From contig NZ_JAPEPC010000001.1 in the NCBI RefSeq assembly GCF_026340465.1, positions 6,587,501 through 6,651,500 on the forward strand: 64,000 nucleotides of DNA, written 5' to 3'. Source of the DNA: Streptomyces sp. NBC_01306 (GTDB lineage: Bacteria > Actinomycetota > Actinomycetes > Streptomycetales > Streptomycetaceae). The position numbers and the translations under genes were made by a program. How positions within the stretch are numbered: the stretch's first letter is position 1; every line of letters begins with the position of its first letter. Shown here piece by piece: positions 9,639 to 20,792 of this stretch. Below the pieces are notes generated by a model that was given only the letters and a program-made list of their open reading frames with translations, made no database searches and had not been told where the DNA came from.

Positions 9639-10232
9639 GTGAGAAGCACCGGCGAAGATATGGCAGGGGATTTCCCCGGACTGGGTCCGGGGGACGGAGT
9701 GCCGTATCCGCTTCACGGCTCAGCGGCCGAAACGACGACCGACACCGTCGGCTACCGGGGACCGACCGCCTGCGCGGCGGCCGGGATCACCTACCGGCAG
9801 CTCGACTACTGGGCGCGTACGGGACTGGTCGAGCCGAGTGTGCGGCCCGCCCAGGGGTCGGGTACCCAGCGTCTCTACAGCTTCCGCGACGTGGTCGTCC
9901 TCAAGATCGTGAAGCGGTTCCTGGACACCGGTGTGGCCCTCCAGAACATCCGGACGGCGGTCCACCACCTCAGAGACCGCGGGGCCGGCGACCTCGACCG
10001 TATGACGCTGATGAGCGACGGTGCGACGGTGTACGAGTGCACCTCGCCCGACGAGGTGGTCGGTCTGCTGCAGGGCGGACAGGGGATCTTCGGGATCGCC
10101 GTCGGGGTTGTGTGGCGGGATGTGGAGAGCGCCCTCTCACAGCTGCACGGCGAGCGGGTCGACACCGGCGAGACCCTCATCGGCCACAACCCGGCCGACG
10201 AGCTGGCCAGGCGCCGCAACCGCGCCGTCTGA
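9639..10232 (+). CDS. MerR-family transcriptional regulator (Rv1830-type)
   Basis: A protein of 197 residues with a MerR-type DNA-binding domain at about residues 45-115 (YRGPTACAAAGITYRQLDYW, then a wing ending TQRLYSFRDVVVLK) and a short C-terminal domain. It is the second MerR-family member of this block and corresponds by position to mycobacterial Rv1830. No metal- or drug-binding cysteines are visible, so its signal is unknown. The GTG at 9639 was chosen because GGAGG sits 5 bases upstream and because a good promoter (9580-9608) lies inside the longer reading frame that starts at 9561. Confidence 0.83.
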   Translation: MRSTGEDMAGDFPGLGPGDGVPYPLHGSAAETTTDTVGYRGPTACAAAGITYRQLDYWARTGLVEPSVRPAQGSGTQRLYSFRDVVVLKIVKRFLDTGVALQNIRTAVHHLRDRGAGDLDRMTLMSDGATVYECTSPDEVVGLLQGGQGIFGIAVGVVWRDVESALSQLHGERVDTGETLIGHNPADELARRRNRAV

Positions 10233-10288
10233 CGGGCCTCCGCGCTGCGGGGGCCCGATTGTCAGTGCCGTGAGGCAGCATCGGTGGT

Positions 10289-11896
10289 GTGAGAGCCGCG
10301 CCCACCATCCTGCATCTGGACATGGATGCCTTCTTCGCCGCCGCGGAACAGGCGGCGAAGCCGAGCCTGCGCGGGAAGCCGGTGGTGGTGGGCGGGCTCG
10401 GGCCGCGCGGAGTCGTGTCGACGGCCTCGTACGAGGCCCGGGTGTTCGGGGTGCATTCGGCGATGCCGATGGCCCAGGCCCGCCGGCTCTGTCCGAACGC
10501 CGCCTATCTGGTGCCGCGCTTCGCGCTCTACCGCGAGGTGAGCGGCCAGGTCATGGAGCTGCTCGGGCGGCTCTCGCCGCTGGTCGAGCCACTGAGCCTG
10601 GACGAGGCCTTCGTGGACCTGGAGGCGGGCGGAGTCGCAGACGGCAGGCGATCGGCGAGGCGCGCCGGTGAGCAACTGCGCAGGGACATCCTGGCGGTCA
10701 CGGGGCTCAGCGGGTCGGTGGGTCTCGCCGGCTCCAAGATGCTGGCGAAGATCGGCTCGGAGCGTGCCAAGCCGGACGGCCTGGTCCTGATAGAACCGGG
10801 CACCGAGCGCGAGCTGCTCGCGCCCCTCTCCGTACGGATCCTGCCGGGCGTGGGGCCGGCGACCGGCGAGCATCTGCGCAGGGCCGGGATGACCACCGTG
10901 TCCCATCTGGCCGAGGCCGGTGAGGACGAGCTCGTCCGGCTGCTGGGCAAGGCGCACGGCGCCTCGCTCTACCGGATGGCGCTCGGTCACGACGACCGGC
11001 CCGTGGTGTCCGAGCGGGACGCCAAGTCGGTCTCGGTGGAGGACACCTTCGACGTCGACCTGCACGACCGGGTGCGGGTGCGGGCGGAGGTGGTGCGGCT
11101 GGCCGGGCGGTGCGTGGAGCGGCTGCGGGACGCCGGGCGGTCCGGGCGGACGGTGGTGCTGAAGGTCCGGCGGTACGACTTCTCGACGCTGACCCGCTCC
11201 GAGACGCTCCGGGGGCCCACGGACGACCCGGAGGTCGTCCGCGAGGCCGCAGGTCGGCTGCTGGAGGCCGTGGACACCACGGGCGGCGTGAGGCTGCTCG
11301 GGGTGGGGGTCACCGGCCTCGCGGACTTCACCCAGGAGGACCTTTTCGCGCAGGCGGCGACGGAGCGGGCTGCCGAGCTGGAGCACGCGGCGGCGGAAGA
11401 GGCGGCGCCCGGTCCCGCGGCGCCGCCGGAGCCATCCGCCGACGAGCCGCCGCCCGGCACCGGTCACCGCTGGCTCGCCGGGCACGATGTGCGCCACGAC
11501 GAGTACGGCGCTGGGTGGGTGCAGGGCAGCGGCGTGGGCCGGGTGACGGTGCGGTTCGAGGATCCGTACGCGACCGTGCCCGGCCGGGTGCGGACCTTCC
11601 GGGTCGACGACCCCGCGCTGAGGCCGTCGGATCCGCTGCCGTTGGTCCGGGCTGCCCCGACTGCCCCGACGGGATCCGATGGCCCGTGCGGTGCGGATGG
11701 ATCCGGCCGACCGGGCGGACCGGACGGGACAGCCGTGGGGGAGGAAGCGGACACCGGTGAGAGGCCCGGAAAGTCCGGGGAAGCAGTGCCTGGCGGGGCG
11801 GAGCCGGGTGGTCAGGCGCGTTCTTCTTCGCCCGCGAGCCGGCCGAAGTCCCGGTCGGGGGGCGGCGGCGTGGGGGCCGAGATACCGAGCCCGTAG
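10289..11896 (+). CDS. dinB: DNA polymerase IV (Y-family translesion polymerase)
   Basis: A protein of 535 residues. The first 350 or so form a Y-family polymerase: metal-binding HLDMDAFFAA at residue 9, the second acidic motif SLDEAFVDL near residue 105, a helix-hairpin-helix (LPGVGPATGEHL) and a little-finger domain. It should copy damaged templates at low fidelity. The tail is unusual: residues about 395-450 (GHDVRHDEYGAGWVQGSG, then VTVRFED) resemble the small Tudor/SH3-like module at the end of UvrD/PcrA helicases, followed by a low-complexity Gly/Pro/Ser tail. The last 85 bases overlap the 3' end of the convergent PRC-barrel gene. The GTG start has no strong ribosome site. Confidence 0.9.
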   Translation: MRAAPTILHLDMDAFFAAAEQAAKPSLRGKPVVVGGLGPRGVVSTASYEARVFGVHSAMPMAQARRLCPNAAYLVPRFALYREVSGQVMELLGRLSPLVEPLSLDEAFVDLEAGGVADGRRSARRAGEQLRRDILAVTGLSGSVGLAGSKMLAKIGSERAKPDGLVLIEPGTERELLAPLSVRILPGVGPATGEHLRRAGMTTVSHLAEAGEDELVRLLGKAHGASLYRMALGHDDRPVVSERDAKSVSVEDTFDVDLHDRVRVRAEVVRLAGRCVERLRDAGRSGRTVVLKVRRYDFSTLTRSETLRGPTDDPEVVREAAGRLLEAVDTTGGVRLLGVGVTGLADFTQEDLFAQAATERAAELEHAAAEEAAPGPAAPPEPSADEPPPGTGHRWLAGHDVRHDEYGAGWVQGSGVGRVTVRFEDPYATVPGRVRTFRVDDPALRPSDPLPLVRAAPTAPTGSDGPCGADGSGRPGGPDGTAVGEEADTGERPGKSGEAVPGGAEPGGQARSSSPASRPKSRSGGGGVGAEIPSP

Positions 11897-12189
11897 TGGT
11901 GGTAGAGCTGGAGTTCCTGCTCGGGTGAGAGATGGCGGCCGACACCGAAGCCCGGTGCTTCCTTGATCAGCGTGCGGTCGAAGGGCACCCGGAGGGCTTC
12001 GCTGACCAGTTCGCTCGGCTTCAGCGGGACGAAGGCGTCCCGGGTGAACAGCCCGGTGCGTACCGCGGCCCACTCGGGCACTCCGGTGGCGTCGTCGAGG
12101 TAGACCTCGTCAACCGTGCCGATCTTGAGGCCATTGCGGTCGAACGCCTTGCGGCCTATCAGGCTGCGCGGATCTATGTCGGTCTGCAC
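11812..12189 (-). CDS. PRC-barrel domain protein
   Basis: A small protein of 125 residues with a PRC-barrel (about residues 5-80; DPRSLIGRKAFDRNGLKIGTV, then EWAAVRTGLF and FVPLKPSEL). PRC-barrels are beta-barrels found in photosystem reaction-centre H subunits, RimM and many unassigned actinobacterial proteins; the role here is unknown. The GTG start at 12189 has GGAGG just upstream. It runs against dinB and overlaps its end by 85 bases, an arrangement that could produce antisense transcripts. Confidence 0.8.
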   Translation of the reverse strand: MQTDIDPRSLIGRKAFDRNGLKIGTVDEVYLDDATGVPEWAAVRTGLFTRDAFVPLKPSELVSEALRVPFDRTLIKEAPGFGVGRHLSPEQELQLYHHYGLGISAPTPPPPDRDFGRLAGEEERA

Positions 12190-12335
12190 GGTCCCTCCAA
12201 CTGATCGCAACGGATCACGATGTCTCCCGCCCCCTGCGAAGGTCTCCCCCTCAGGGAAGTCCAGATCCGGGGCATCGGCCACTCGAACACCGTGCGAAGT
12301 GGCTCGCTGGTACGCTGGCCAATGGCTGCTGACCC

Positions 12336-12552
12336 CGCGCGGGAGAGCCCTTCGGACGCGATGTCCGGGGGCGCCGAAGGAGCAAATCCTCCCCGGAATC
12401 TCTCAGGCACACGTACCGCGCGGACGAGGTCACTCTGGAAAGCAGGGCGGGCGTCGGGCGGGCACGTCCGGATCCCTACCTCACCGACGGTGAAAGCGGG
12501 CACGTCGAGCGACGGGCCGGTGAAACTCTCAGGTTGAGATGACAGAGGGGGA
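12336..12552 (+). promoter_or_regulatory. Tandem glycine riboswitch upstream of gcvP
   Basis: Two glycine aptamers follow each other. The first runs from the CGCGCGGGAGAG block (about 12337) through GCCGAAGGAGCAAATCC and CGGAATCTCTCAGGCA to the CACTCTGGAAAG element (about 12430-12443). The second ends with GCCGGTGAAACTCTCAGG and the ACAGAGGGGGA element (about 12542-12552). These conserved internal loops define the class. Glycine binding should switch on the downstream glycine-cleavage P-protein gene, which starts 63 bases later. Confidence 0.93.
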
Positions 12553-12615
12553 GGCCGTCCGGGTACCCGTGCCGTGGTACCCCTCGCAGGTCGTTAAGAC
12601 CAGGAGGCCTCCGCC

Positions 12616-15501
<2,886 letters not shown>

Positions 15502-15514
15502 CGGACATGCGGGA

Positions 15515-15547
15515 GGGCCGGTTCGGGGATGTCACCCGGGCCGGCCC
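15515..15547 (+). terminator. Hairpin after gcvP
   Basis: GGGCCGG (15515-15521) pairs with CCGGCCC (15541-15547), with an inner CGGG/CCCG stem. It starts 14 bases after the gcvP stop. No T tract follows, as is common for Streptomyces terminators. Confidence 0.5.
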
Positions 15548-15611
15548 TTCGTCGTCTGTGCCAGTGCTGTCGCTGTGGCTGTGCAGTTCTGTTTCTGCGG
15601 ACGTAACAGGG

Positions 15612-15815
15612 TCAGGCCGCGGTCGCCAGTCCCGAACCCAGGGGGCGGTGCGGCGCGATGATCTGGCCGTCGGGCAGCAGTTCACCGGTGTCCTCGAAGA
15701 TGAGAACGCCGTTGCACAGCAGACTCCAGCCCTGCTCCGGATGGTGCGCGACGAGGAGCGCGGCCTCCCGGTCGGCGGAGGTGGCAGACGGGCAGGTGGG
15801 CTGGTGCTGGCACAT
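15612..15815 (-). CDS. Small conserved DUF5999-type protein
   Basis: A predicted 67-residue protein with an N-terminal MCQHQPTCPSATSADREAA and a central GWSLLCNGVLIFEDTGELLPDG. It resembles a small actinobacterial family (DUF5999) whose members share the Cys-His start and the ILFEDTGELLPDG-like core; cysteines 2 and 8 with the nearby histidine could bind a metal. No function is known. The ribosome site is weak (GAAAGAA, 8-14 bases before the ATG). About 300 bases between this start and the next gene's end show no other convincing gene. Confidence 0.7.
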   Translation of the reverse strand: MCQHQPTCPSATSADREAALLVAHHPEQGWSLLCNGVLIFEDTGELLPDGQIIAPHRPLGSGLATAA

Positions 15816-16061
15816 GGATGCGTTCTTTCGCTGCGTTGTAGTGAGTGTCCTGCGGCTCGATGCGGATTTCATGGCCGCCCCCCGATCAGTCGGTGATCCC
15901 AGTGTTGCCCTACGGACGTCAATCCGCAGGTATTTCACGGCAGCACTTGCTACAGCATAAGGACGCATCACCCGTGCGGACGGTTCAGCTCAACTTGACT
16001 GCCTGTTCGGGTGGTTCGGAGGTGGCCCGACCGGGCTAGACCGGATGGGCAGGAAGAGCGC

Positions 16062-16095
16062 CGCGCCCCGCGACCTGATGTGGTCACGGGGCGCG
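16062..16095 (-). terminator. Hairpin after the 16115-16705 gene
   Basis: CGCGCCCCGCGACC (16062-16075) pairs with GGTCACGGGGCGCG (16082-16095), 13 of 14 positions, around a 6-base loop. It begins 20 bases past the stop of the minus-strand gene at 16115 and may also act against the DUF5999 gene's upstream region. Confidence 0.6.
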
Positions 16096-16114
16096 CGGTG
16101 GTGCTCGGCAGCTG

Positions 16115-16705
16115 TCAGGCGGAAGAGCTGAGCAGCGGGGGTGACAGCCTCATCGTCATCACCGGGAGCAGCTCCGACACCCGGTGCGGGCGGTGCGCGG
16201 CGATGCCGGGCGGTGCGGGTGCGAGGGGCACCAGCAGGTCCGTGGGGGCCGGCATCGTGCCGGAGACCGAGGCGTCGGCGCCGGTGTCACCGTGCAGCCA
16301 CAGCGTCAGCATGTAGAGCTCGGGCACGGACAGCAGCCGGGGCTGGAACGGTGTGTCCATCGCCTCGGCCCGGCGCAGCGCGCTTCCGGTGGCGGTCGCG
16401 TACGGGCCCTCGAAGAAGTGCGAGAAGGTCCAGCCGTCGGCGGTGAGTGTGGTGTCCGCGGCGGCCACGGCGCGATCGCCGCTGCGGATCAGGAAACGCC
16501 AGCCGGTGAGCCGGGTACGTGGGGTCCCGCCGCTCGGCATGATCTGGTCCAGTACGTAAACAGGAAGGGGCAGTTCGGGGGTGAGCGGCCCCGGGGCGGA
16601 GCGGAGAGCCGGGGTTCGGGCCTCGCGTACGGCAGTGGGGGAGCCGAGTGCCGCGAGGACGCTGCGCAGGGCCGGCGCGGGAGCCGGAGGGACATACAGC
16701 GGCAT
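16115..16705 (-). CDS. Hypothetical protein (196 residues)
   Basis: I do not recognise this protein. It starts MPLYVPPAPAPALRSVLAAL, is rich in Ala, Pro and Leu, has no transmembrane helix or signal peptide, and contains a central region with several aromatic residues (LTGWRFLIRSGDRAVAAAD, then DGWTFSHFFEGPYATAT) that suggests a compact folded domain of about 100 residues. The ATG at 16705 has GAGAGG 10 bases upstream; an earlier in-frame ATG at 16762 lacks a good site. A hairpin terminator follows. It is transcribed away from the glutamate-cysteine ligase-like gene. Confidence 0.65.
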   Translation of the reverse strand: MPLYVPPAPAPALRSVLAALGSPTAVREARTPALRSAPGPLTPELPLPVYVLDQIMPSGGTPRTRLTGWRFLIRSGDRAVAAADTTLTADGWTFSHFFEGPYATATGSALRRAEAMDTPFQPRLLSVPELYMLTLWLHGDTGADASVSGTMPAPTDLLVPLAPAPPGIAAHRPHRVSELLPVMTMRLSPPLLSSSA

Positions 16706-17234
16706 GATGTGGTCGCCTCTCACTTCGGAGACACGTTGATGCGTGGGCTGTGCGGACAGCACTGTCAGCAGGCAGGGGCAGAGGGGGGCCGTGGGGCGTG
16801 GAGGGGTACCGCACTCTCCGGGGGCCGGGGCGCCAACTCTCTGCCTCGTCTGCGGAGTTTATACGACACGTGTTCACGCGGGGTTTCAACTAGCTGACGC
16901 GGATATTGCAAACAAGTTGCTATTCGGTCTTTCTCCTGCGGAGATTATCCCGGTTTAGCGTAGGCGCGCTCCTGTGGCCTCACGGTTCCCCGTGCGAGTG
17001 GTCGGCCGAAAACCGTCGGTCGTTTTCATCGGGTCACGGAGTCGCACAGGCTTGGAAATTGCACCGGGCGTCTGCCCGGCGAATGTGCCAAATGTCATGT
17101 GCCACACGTCATCTTCTCGTCACCTTACTCGCTCCGGAATCCGGGCGGGGGGAGTTACGGATCACCGGGTGTGGGCATTATCGACCGTGACCCGGGCGGC
17201 CGTTGCCGCCGCACACGCGTGGAGGGGTGCCCCG
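16706..17234. other. Divergent intergenic region with a candidate operator
   Basis: A 529-base region between diverging genes with lower GC than its surroundings and no convincing gene. It holds an inverted repeat, ATTGCAA (16905-16911), 5 bases, TTGCTAT (16917-16923), 6 of 7 positions matching. It also holds a perfect ACACGTGT palindrome (16867-16874) and, on the minus strand, TATAAA (16863-16858), which may be a -10 element for the gene starting at 16705. Confidence 0.4.
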
Positions 17235-18758
17235 ATGGGGGAGAAGCTGGAGGCGGACGGTGTCGATCCGTCGGGCAGGCAGCGGTACCGGAGGAAGCTG
17301 CAGCAGTGTCTGGAGGTACTGGAGAGACTATTGGAGGAGAAGAGGTTCGACCGCCCGAGAAATCTCATGGGGATGGAGATCGAACTCAATCTCGCGGGCG
17401 CCGACGGCATGCCCCGGATGATGAATGCCGAGGTACTCGACCGCATCGCGAGCCGTGATTTCCAGATGGAACTCGGGATGTTCAATCTCGAAGTGAATAT
17501 TATCCCGCACCGGTTGGGCGGCCGTGTCTTCGACCAGCTCGCCGAGGAGCTCCGTACCGGTCTCGCATACGCGCACAGAAAAGCGGCCGAAGTCGACGCG
17601 GGGATCGTGATGATCGGAATCCTGCCGACGCTGGAGCTGCAGGATCTCGGCGCCGCGAACCTCTCGTCGGCCGACCGCTACACCCTGCTCGACGATCAGA
17701 TGCGCGCGGCCCGCGGTGAGGACTTCGACCTCGACATCACCGGCGTCGAACGGCTGACCTGTTCCTCGTCCTCGATCGCGCCCGAAGCGGCCTGTACCTC
17801 GGTGCAGTTGCACCTGCAGGTCACCCCGGCGCGGTTCGCCGATGTGTGGAACGCGGCGCAGGCCGTCGCCGCCGTGCAGGTCGCGCTGGGTGCCAACTCG
17901 CCGTTCCTGTTCGGCAAGGAGCTGTGGCGGGAGTCCCGGCCCCCGCTCTTCCTCCAGGCGACCGATGTGCGCCCGCCGGAACTCCGGGCCCAGGGGGTGC
18001 GGCCGCGTACCTGGTTCGGTGAGCGCTGGATCGACTCGGCGTACGACCTCTTCGAGGAGAACCTCCGGTACTTTCCGCCGCTGCTGCCGCTGTGCGACGA
18101 CGAGGACCCGCTGCGGGTGCTCGACGACGGCGGGGTGCCGGGCCTTCAGGAACTCGTCCTGCACAACGGGACCGTCTACCGCTGGAACCGCCCGGTCTAC
18201 GACGTGGCCGACGGCGTGCCGCATCTGCGGGTCGAGAACAGGGTGCTGCCCGCCGGCCCCACCGTCACGGATGTGATGGCCAACGCGGCCTTCTACTACG
18301 GGTTGGTGAGGGCGCTCGCCGACGACTCCCGCCCGGTGTGGCGCCGGCTGCCCTTCGAGGCCGCCGCGCGCAACTTCGACGCGGCCTGCCGGTACGGGAT
18401 CGACGCCGAACTGGAGTGGCCCGGGCCCGGGCGCTCAGGTGGCGTCACGGCGGTGCCCGTGGTGCGGCTCGTCAGGGACGAGCTGCTGCCGCTGGCCGCC
18501 GCCGGGCTCGACGCCTGGGGGATAGAGGCCGCGGACCGCGACCGCTGCCTGGGTGTCATCGAGGAGCGGTGCAGGCGCCGTACGAACGGCGCATCCTGGC
18601 AGGTGGACACGTTCCACCGGGCGCTGGAGACGGGGCTCGGGCGGCGCGAGGCGCTGGCGCTCACCACCCGGCGGTACGCCGAGCTGATGGCGGGCGGCGA
18701 ACCGGTGCACTCCTGGCCGGACGGTGTTCCGGCAACCGCGAGGGCTCGCGGGCGGTGA
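17235..18758 (+). CDS. Glutamate-cysteine ligase-like protein (GCS2 superfamily)
   Basis: A protein of 507 residues of the carboxylate-amine ligase / glutamate-cysteine ligase family. The ATP-site motif MGMEIELNL lies near residue 45, followed by FNLEVNIIPHRLGG near residue 83 and a conserved Ser-rich and VQLHLQV stretch near residues 178-195. Family members form gamma-glutamyl bonds. Actinomycetes use mycothiol, and related proteins in ergothioneine clusters (EgtA) make gamma-glutamylcysteine, but no other ergothioneine gene is nearby, so the substrate is open. The ATG start has GGAGG about 9 bases upstream. A 21-base duplication spans its stop codon. Confidence 0.8.
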   Translation: MGEKLEADGVDPSGRQRYRRKLQQCLEVLERLLEEKRFDRPRNLMGMEIELNLAGADGMPRMMNAEVLDRIASRDFQMELGMFNLEVNIIPHRLGGRVFDQLAEELRTGLAYAHRKAAEVDAGIVMIGILPTLELQDLGAANLSSADRYTLLDDQMRAARGEDFDLDITGVERLTCSSSSIAPEAACTSVQLHLQVTPARFADVWNAAQAVAAVQVALGANSPFLFGKELWRESRPPLFLQATDVRPPELRAQGVRPRTWFGERWIDSAYDLFEENLRYFPPLLPLCDDEDPLRVLDDGGVPGLQELVLHNGTVYRWNRPVYDVADGVPHLRVENRVLPAGPTVTDVMANAAFYYGLVRALADDSRPVWRRLPFEAAARNFDAACRYGIDAELEWPGPGRSGGVTAVPVVRLVRDELLPLAAAGLDAWGIEAADRDRCLGVIEERCRRRTNGASWQVDTFHRALETGLGRREALALTTRRYAELMAGGEPVHSWPDGVPATARARGR

Positions 18759-18866
18759 GCGCGCCGGGGACGGTGACGGCTCGCGGGCGGTGAACGCGCG
18801 GCGGGGCGCTGCCCGCCGATGCCCGGCCGGCCGGTCAGCGCCCGGTCGGTGCCCGGTCAGCGCCCG
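18743..18866. repeat. Two short direct-repeat pairs at the convergent ends of two genes
   Basis: GGCTCGCGGGCGGTGARCGCG occurs at 18743-18763 (containing the ligase stop codon) and again at 18778-18798, 20 of 21 positions identical. CCGGTCAGCGCCCG occurs at 18831-18844 and 18853-18866; the second copy contains the stop codon of the minus-strand VWA gene. Confidence 0.85.
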
Positions 18867-20629
18867 CCGACCGCCATGACCGCTTTCAGCAGGACCGAGT
18901 TGATCTGAGAGGGGTCGCTCACCTGGTACCCCGCGCCACCCGTCGCCCTGGCGACCTGCTCGACCTCGGTCCTGTCCGTGTCGGGGCCCACCGCGATCAT
19001 GATGAGCGGCACGGGGCGCTCGGGATCGGTGAGCTCCCGGAGCTTGGCGATCAGGGCGCTGCGGGAGATGCCGTGGTCGTCCTCGTTGACGCCGTCGGTG
19101 AGCACCACCACCGCGTTGAACTTCCCGCGGGCGTAGGTCTTCCGGGCATCCTGGAACGCCGCCAGCGTGGTGTCGTACAGACCGGTGGCGCCACCTGGCA
19201 CGGGCCGCAGCGCGGAGAAGGCCGCGGCGAGCCGGTCGCGCTGGGTCCCGCCGCCCCGGGCCGGACCGCCGAGGCGGACCGTCGGTACGCGCTTGCGGTA
19301 GTCGCGCGTTCCGTCGAGGTGTGTGGCGAAGTCCCAGAGCCCGATCTCGTCCTCCGGCGTGAACTGGTCGAGGGCCTTGAGCAAGGACGCTCTGGTGATG
19401 TCCATCCTGGTCTGCCCGCCCTTTCCCGGCACCGGGGTGGACATCGAGCCCGACGCGTCGACGACGGTGGTCAGCCGGGCACTCTGGACCGTGATGGTCC
19501 ACATGCCGAGCGTCTCGTCGAGAACGTCCTCGGACGGCGGCTCCGGGGAGGCGTCGGTGTACGGCTGCGGGGTGCGCCCGCCCGCCGCCTCGACCCGGCT
19601 CGTCGTCGCGGGACGGTCCGGGATCCTGAAGCCCTGCCGGTCCAGCACGGTGCGGCTGACGCCCTCGCCGAGATAGGTCATGAACCGCATCGCTGCCCGG
19701 CTCTGATCGGTGGTCAGCGCCGCCTCGTCGACCACTGTGTACGGGTAGTCCAGCTGGGGTGTGCCGTCCTTGGGGTAGAAGAGCCGCAGCTTCCGGGCGC
19801 CGCCCCGCGACGTGTTGTGCGCGAAGGCCGCCTGCTCGGACAGGACCAGGGCCTGGTTGCGGTGGGGGTCGTCCTTCTCCGTACCGGACCCGTCCTGCGC
19901 GAGTGTGGCGAGCACCTTGGAATCCGCGTCCGAGATGCGCCGGGACAGCACCTTGGCGGTGGCGGCGACCTGGGTGTCGCCACTCGCTGCCTGGCCCGGT
20001 GACTGGGCGATGCTGCTGAGGGCGAGCAGCCCGGTGGCGCTGCGGGCCGGGTCGGCCGCGCCGATATGGATCTTGCCCGAGCCGGTCGCAGCCGCGGTGA
20101 GCCCGGCCCAGGTGTAGGTCTTCTCCGGCCAGCCCAGCGCCTTGGCGGCCGAGGGCACCATGGCCAGGGTGACCGGGGACTCCGCGATGCTGGACGCGGG
20201 TGTGAGCGGGACGTTCTCGCCGGTGTCCTGGGCCCGGTCCACCCATGCCCCGGAGTCCGGCAGCCATATCTGGTACCCCGGCTCGGCGCTGCTGGTGCCC
20301 AGATCGTGCGCGACCTTGTACGAGTCGCGTGCTGTGACCGTGATGTCCAGGCACTGGCCGTCCGACTGCACATGGTCCTCGCGGGCCCGCTCGGCAGCCG
20401 TGCGTACGGCCGGGGTGATATCGGGCGATGCCACCATGCGCAGTTTCACCGCGGAGCCGTGGCAGGGACCGGAGAGCCCGAACACGCCGCGCTCGACAGC
20501 CACGCCCGTGCCCGCTGCCGCACCGAGGACGAGCACGGTGGCGATGGCGACGGTACGACGCCGCCGTGCACCGGAACGGGGCCGGGTTGCCGGTGCCGTG
20601 AGGTCATCGGGCAAGCTGTGACGTCCCAT
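18857..20629 (-). CDS. Membrane-anchored solute-binding / von Willebrand factor A protein
   Basis: A protein of 590 residues. A basic N-terminus and one hydrophobic helix (about residues 22-47) suggest an exported, membrane-anchored protein. Residues about 60-350 look like a periplasmic-binding-protein fold (MVASPDITPAVRTAAERA and a GYQIWLPDSGAWVDRA region). Residues about 385-580 are a VWA domain with an intact MIDAS (DASGSMS) and later Thr/Asp ligands (GGATGLYDTTL and LTDGVNEDD). Such fusions are common in Streptomyces, but the ligand and partner are unknown. The start has GGGGAGGAG upstream. It converges on the ligase gene. Confidence 0.82.
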   Translation of the reverse strand: MGRHSLPDDLTAPATRPRSGARRRRTVAIATVLVLGAAAGTGVAVERGVFGLSGPCHGSAVKLRMVASPDITPAVRTAAERAREDHVQSDGQCLDITVTARDSYKVAHDLGTSSAEPGYQIWLPDSGAWVDRAQDTGENVPLTPASSIAESPVTLAMVPSAAKALGWPEKTYTWAGLTAAATGSGKIHIGAADPARSATGLLALSSIAQSPGQAASGDTQVAATAKVLSRRISDADSKVLATLAQDGSGTEKDDPHRNQALVLSEQAAFAHNTSRGGARKLRLFYPKDGTPQLDYPYTVVDEAALTTDQSRAAMRFMTYLGEGVSRTVLDRQGFRIPDRPATTSRVEAAGGRTPQPYTDASPEPPSEDVLDETLGMWTITVQSARLTTVVDASGSMSTPVPGKGGQTRMDITRASLLKALDQFTPEDEIGLWDFATHLDGTRDYRKRVPTVRLGGPARGGGTQRDRLAAAFSALRPVPGGATGLYDTTLAAFQDARKTYARGKFNAVVVLTDGVNEDDHGISRSALIAKLRELTDPERPVPLIMIAVGPDTDRTEVEQVARATGGAGYQVSDPSQINSVLLKAVMAVGGR

Positions 20630-20792
20630 GCGGTGGTGCTCCTCCCCTGAAGGACGAACAAGGAAAAGGGGGAGCGCGCCACCGAATTGGCGCCCGTCCC
20701 CCGGCCTGTCGTGCACGATCTTCGTACCTGTATTCGAGACCCTAGTGGCACGGTGGTGGGGATGAGGCGCGATTGGCCAACTGGAGGCAGGT

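Noticed and set aside
18743..18866. A CRISPR-like array
   Set aside because: The repeats are 14-21 bases, only two copies each, with short variable gaps and no cas genes; they look like local duplications.
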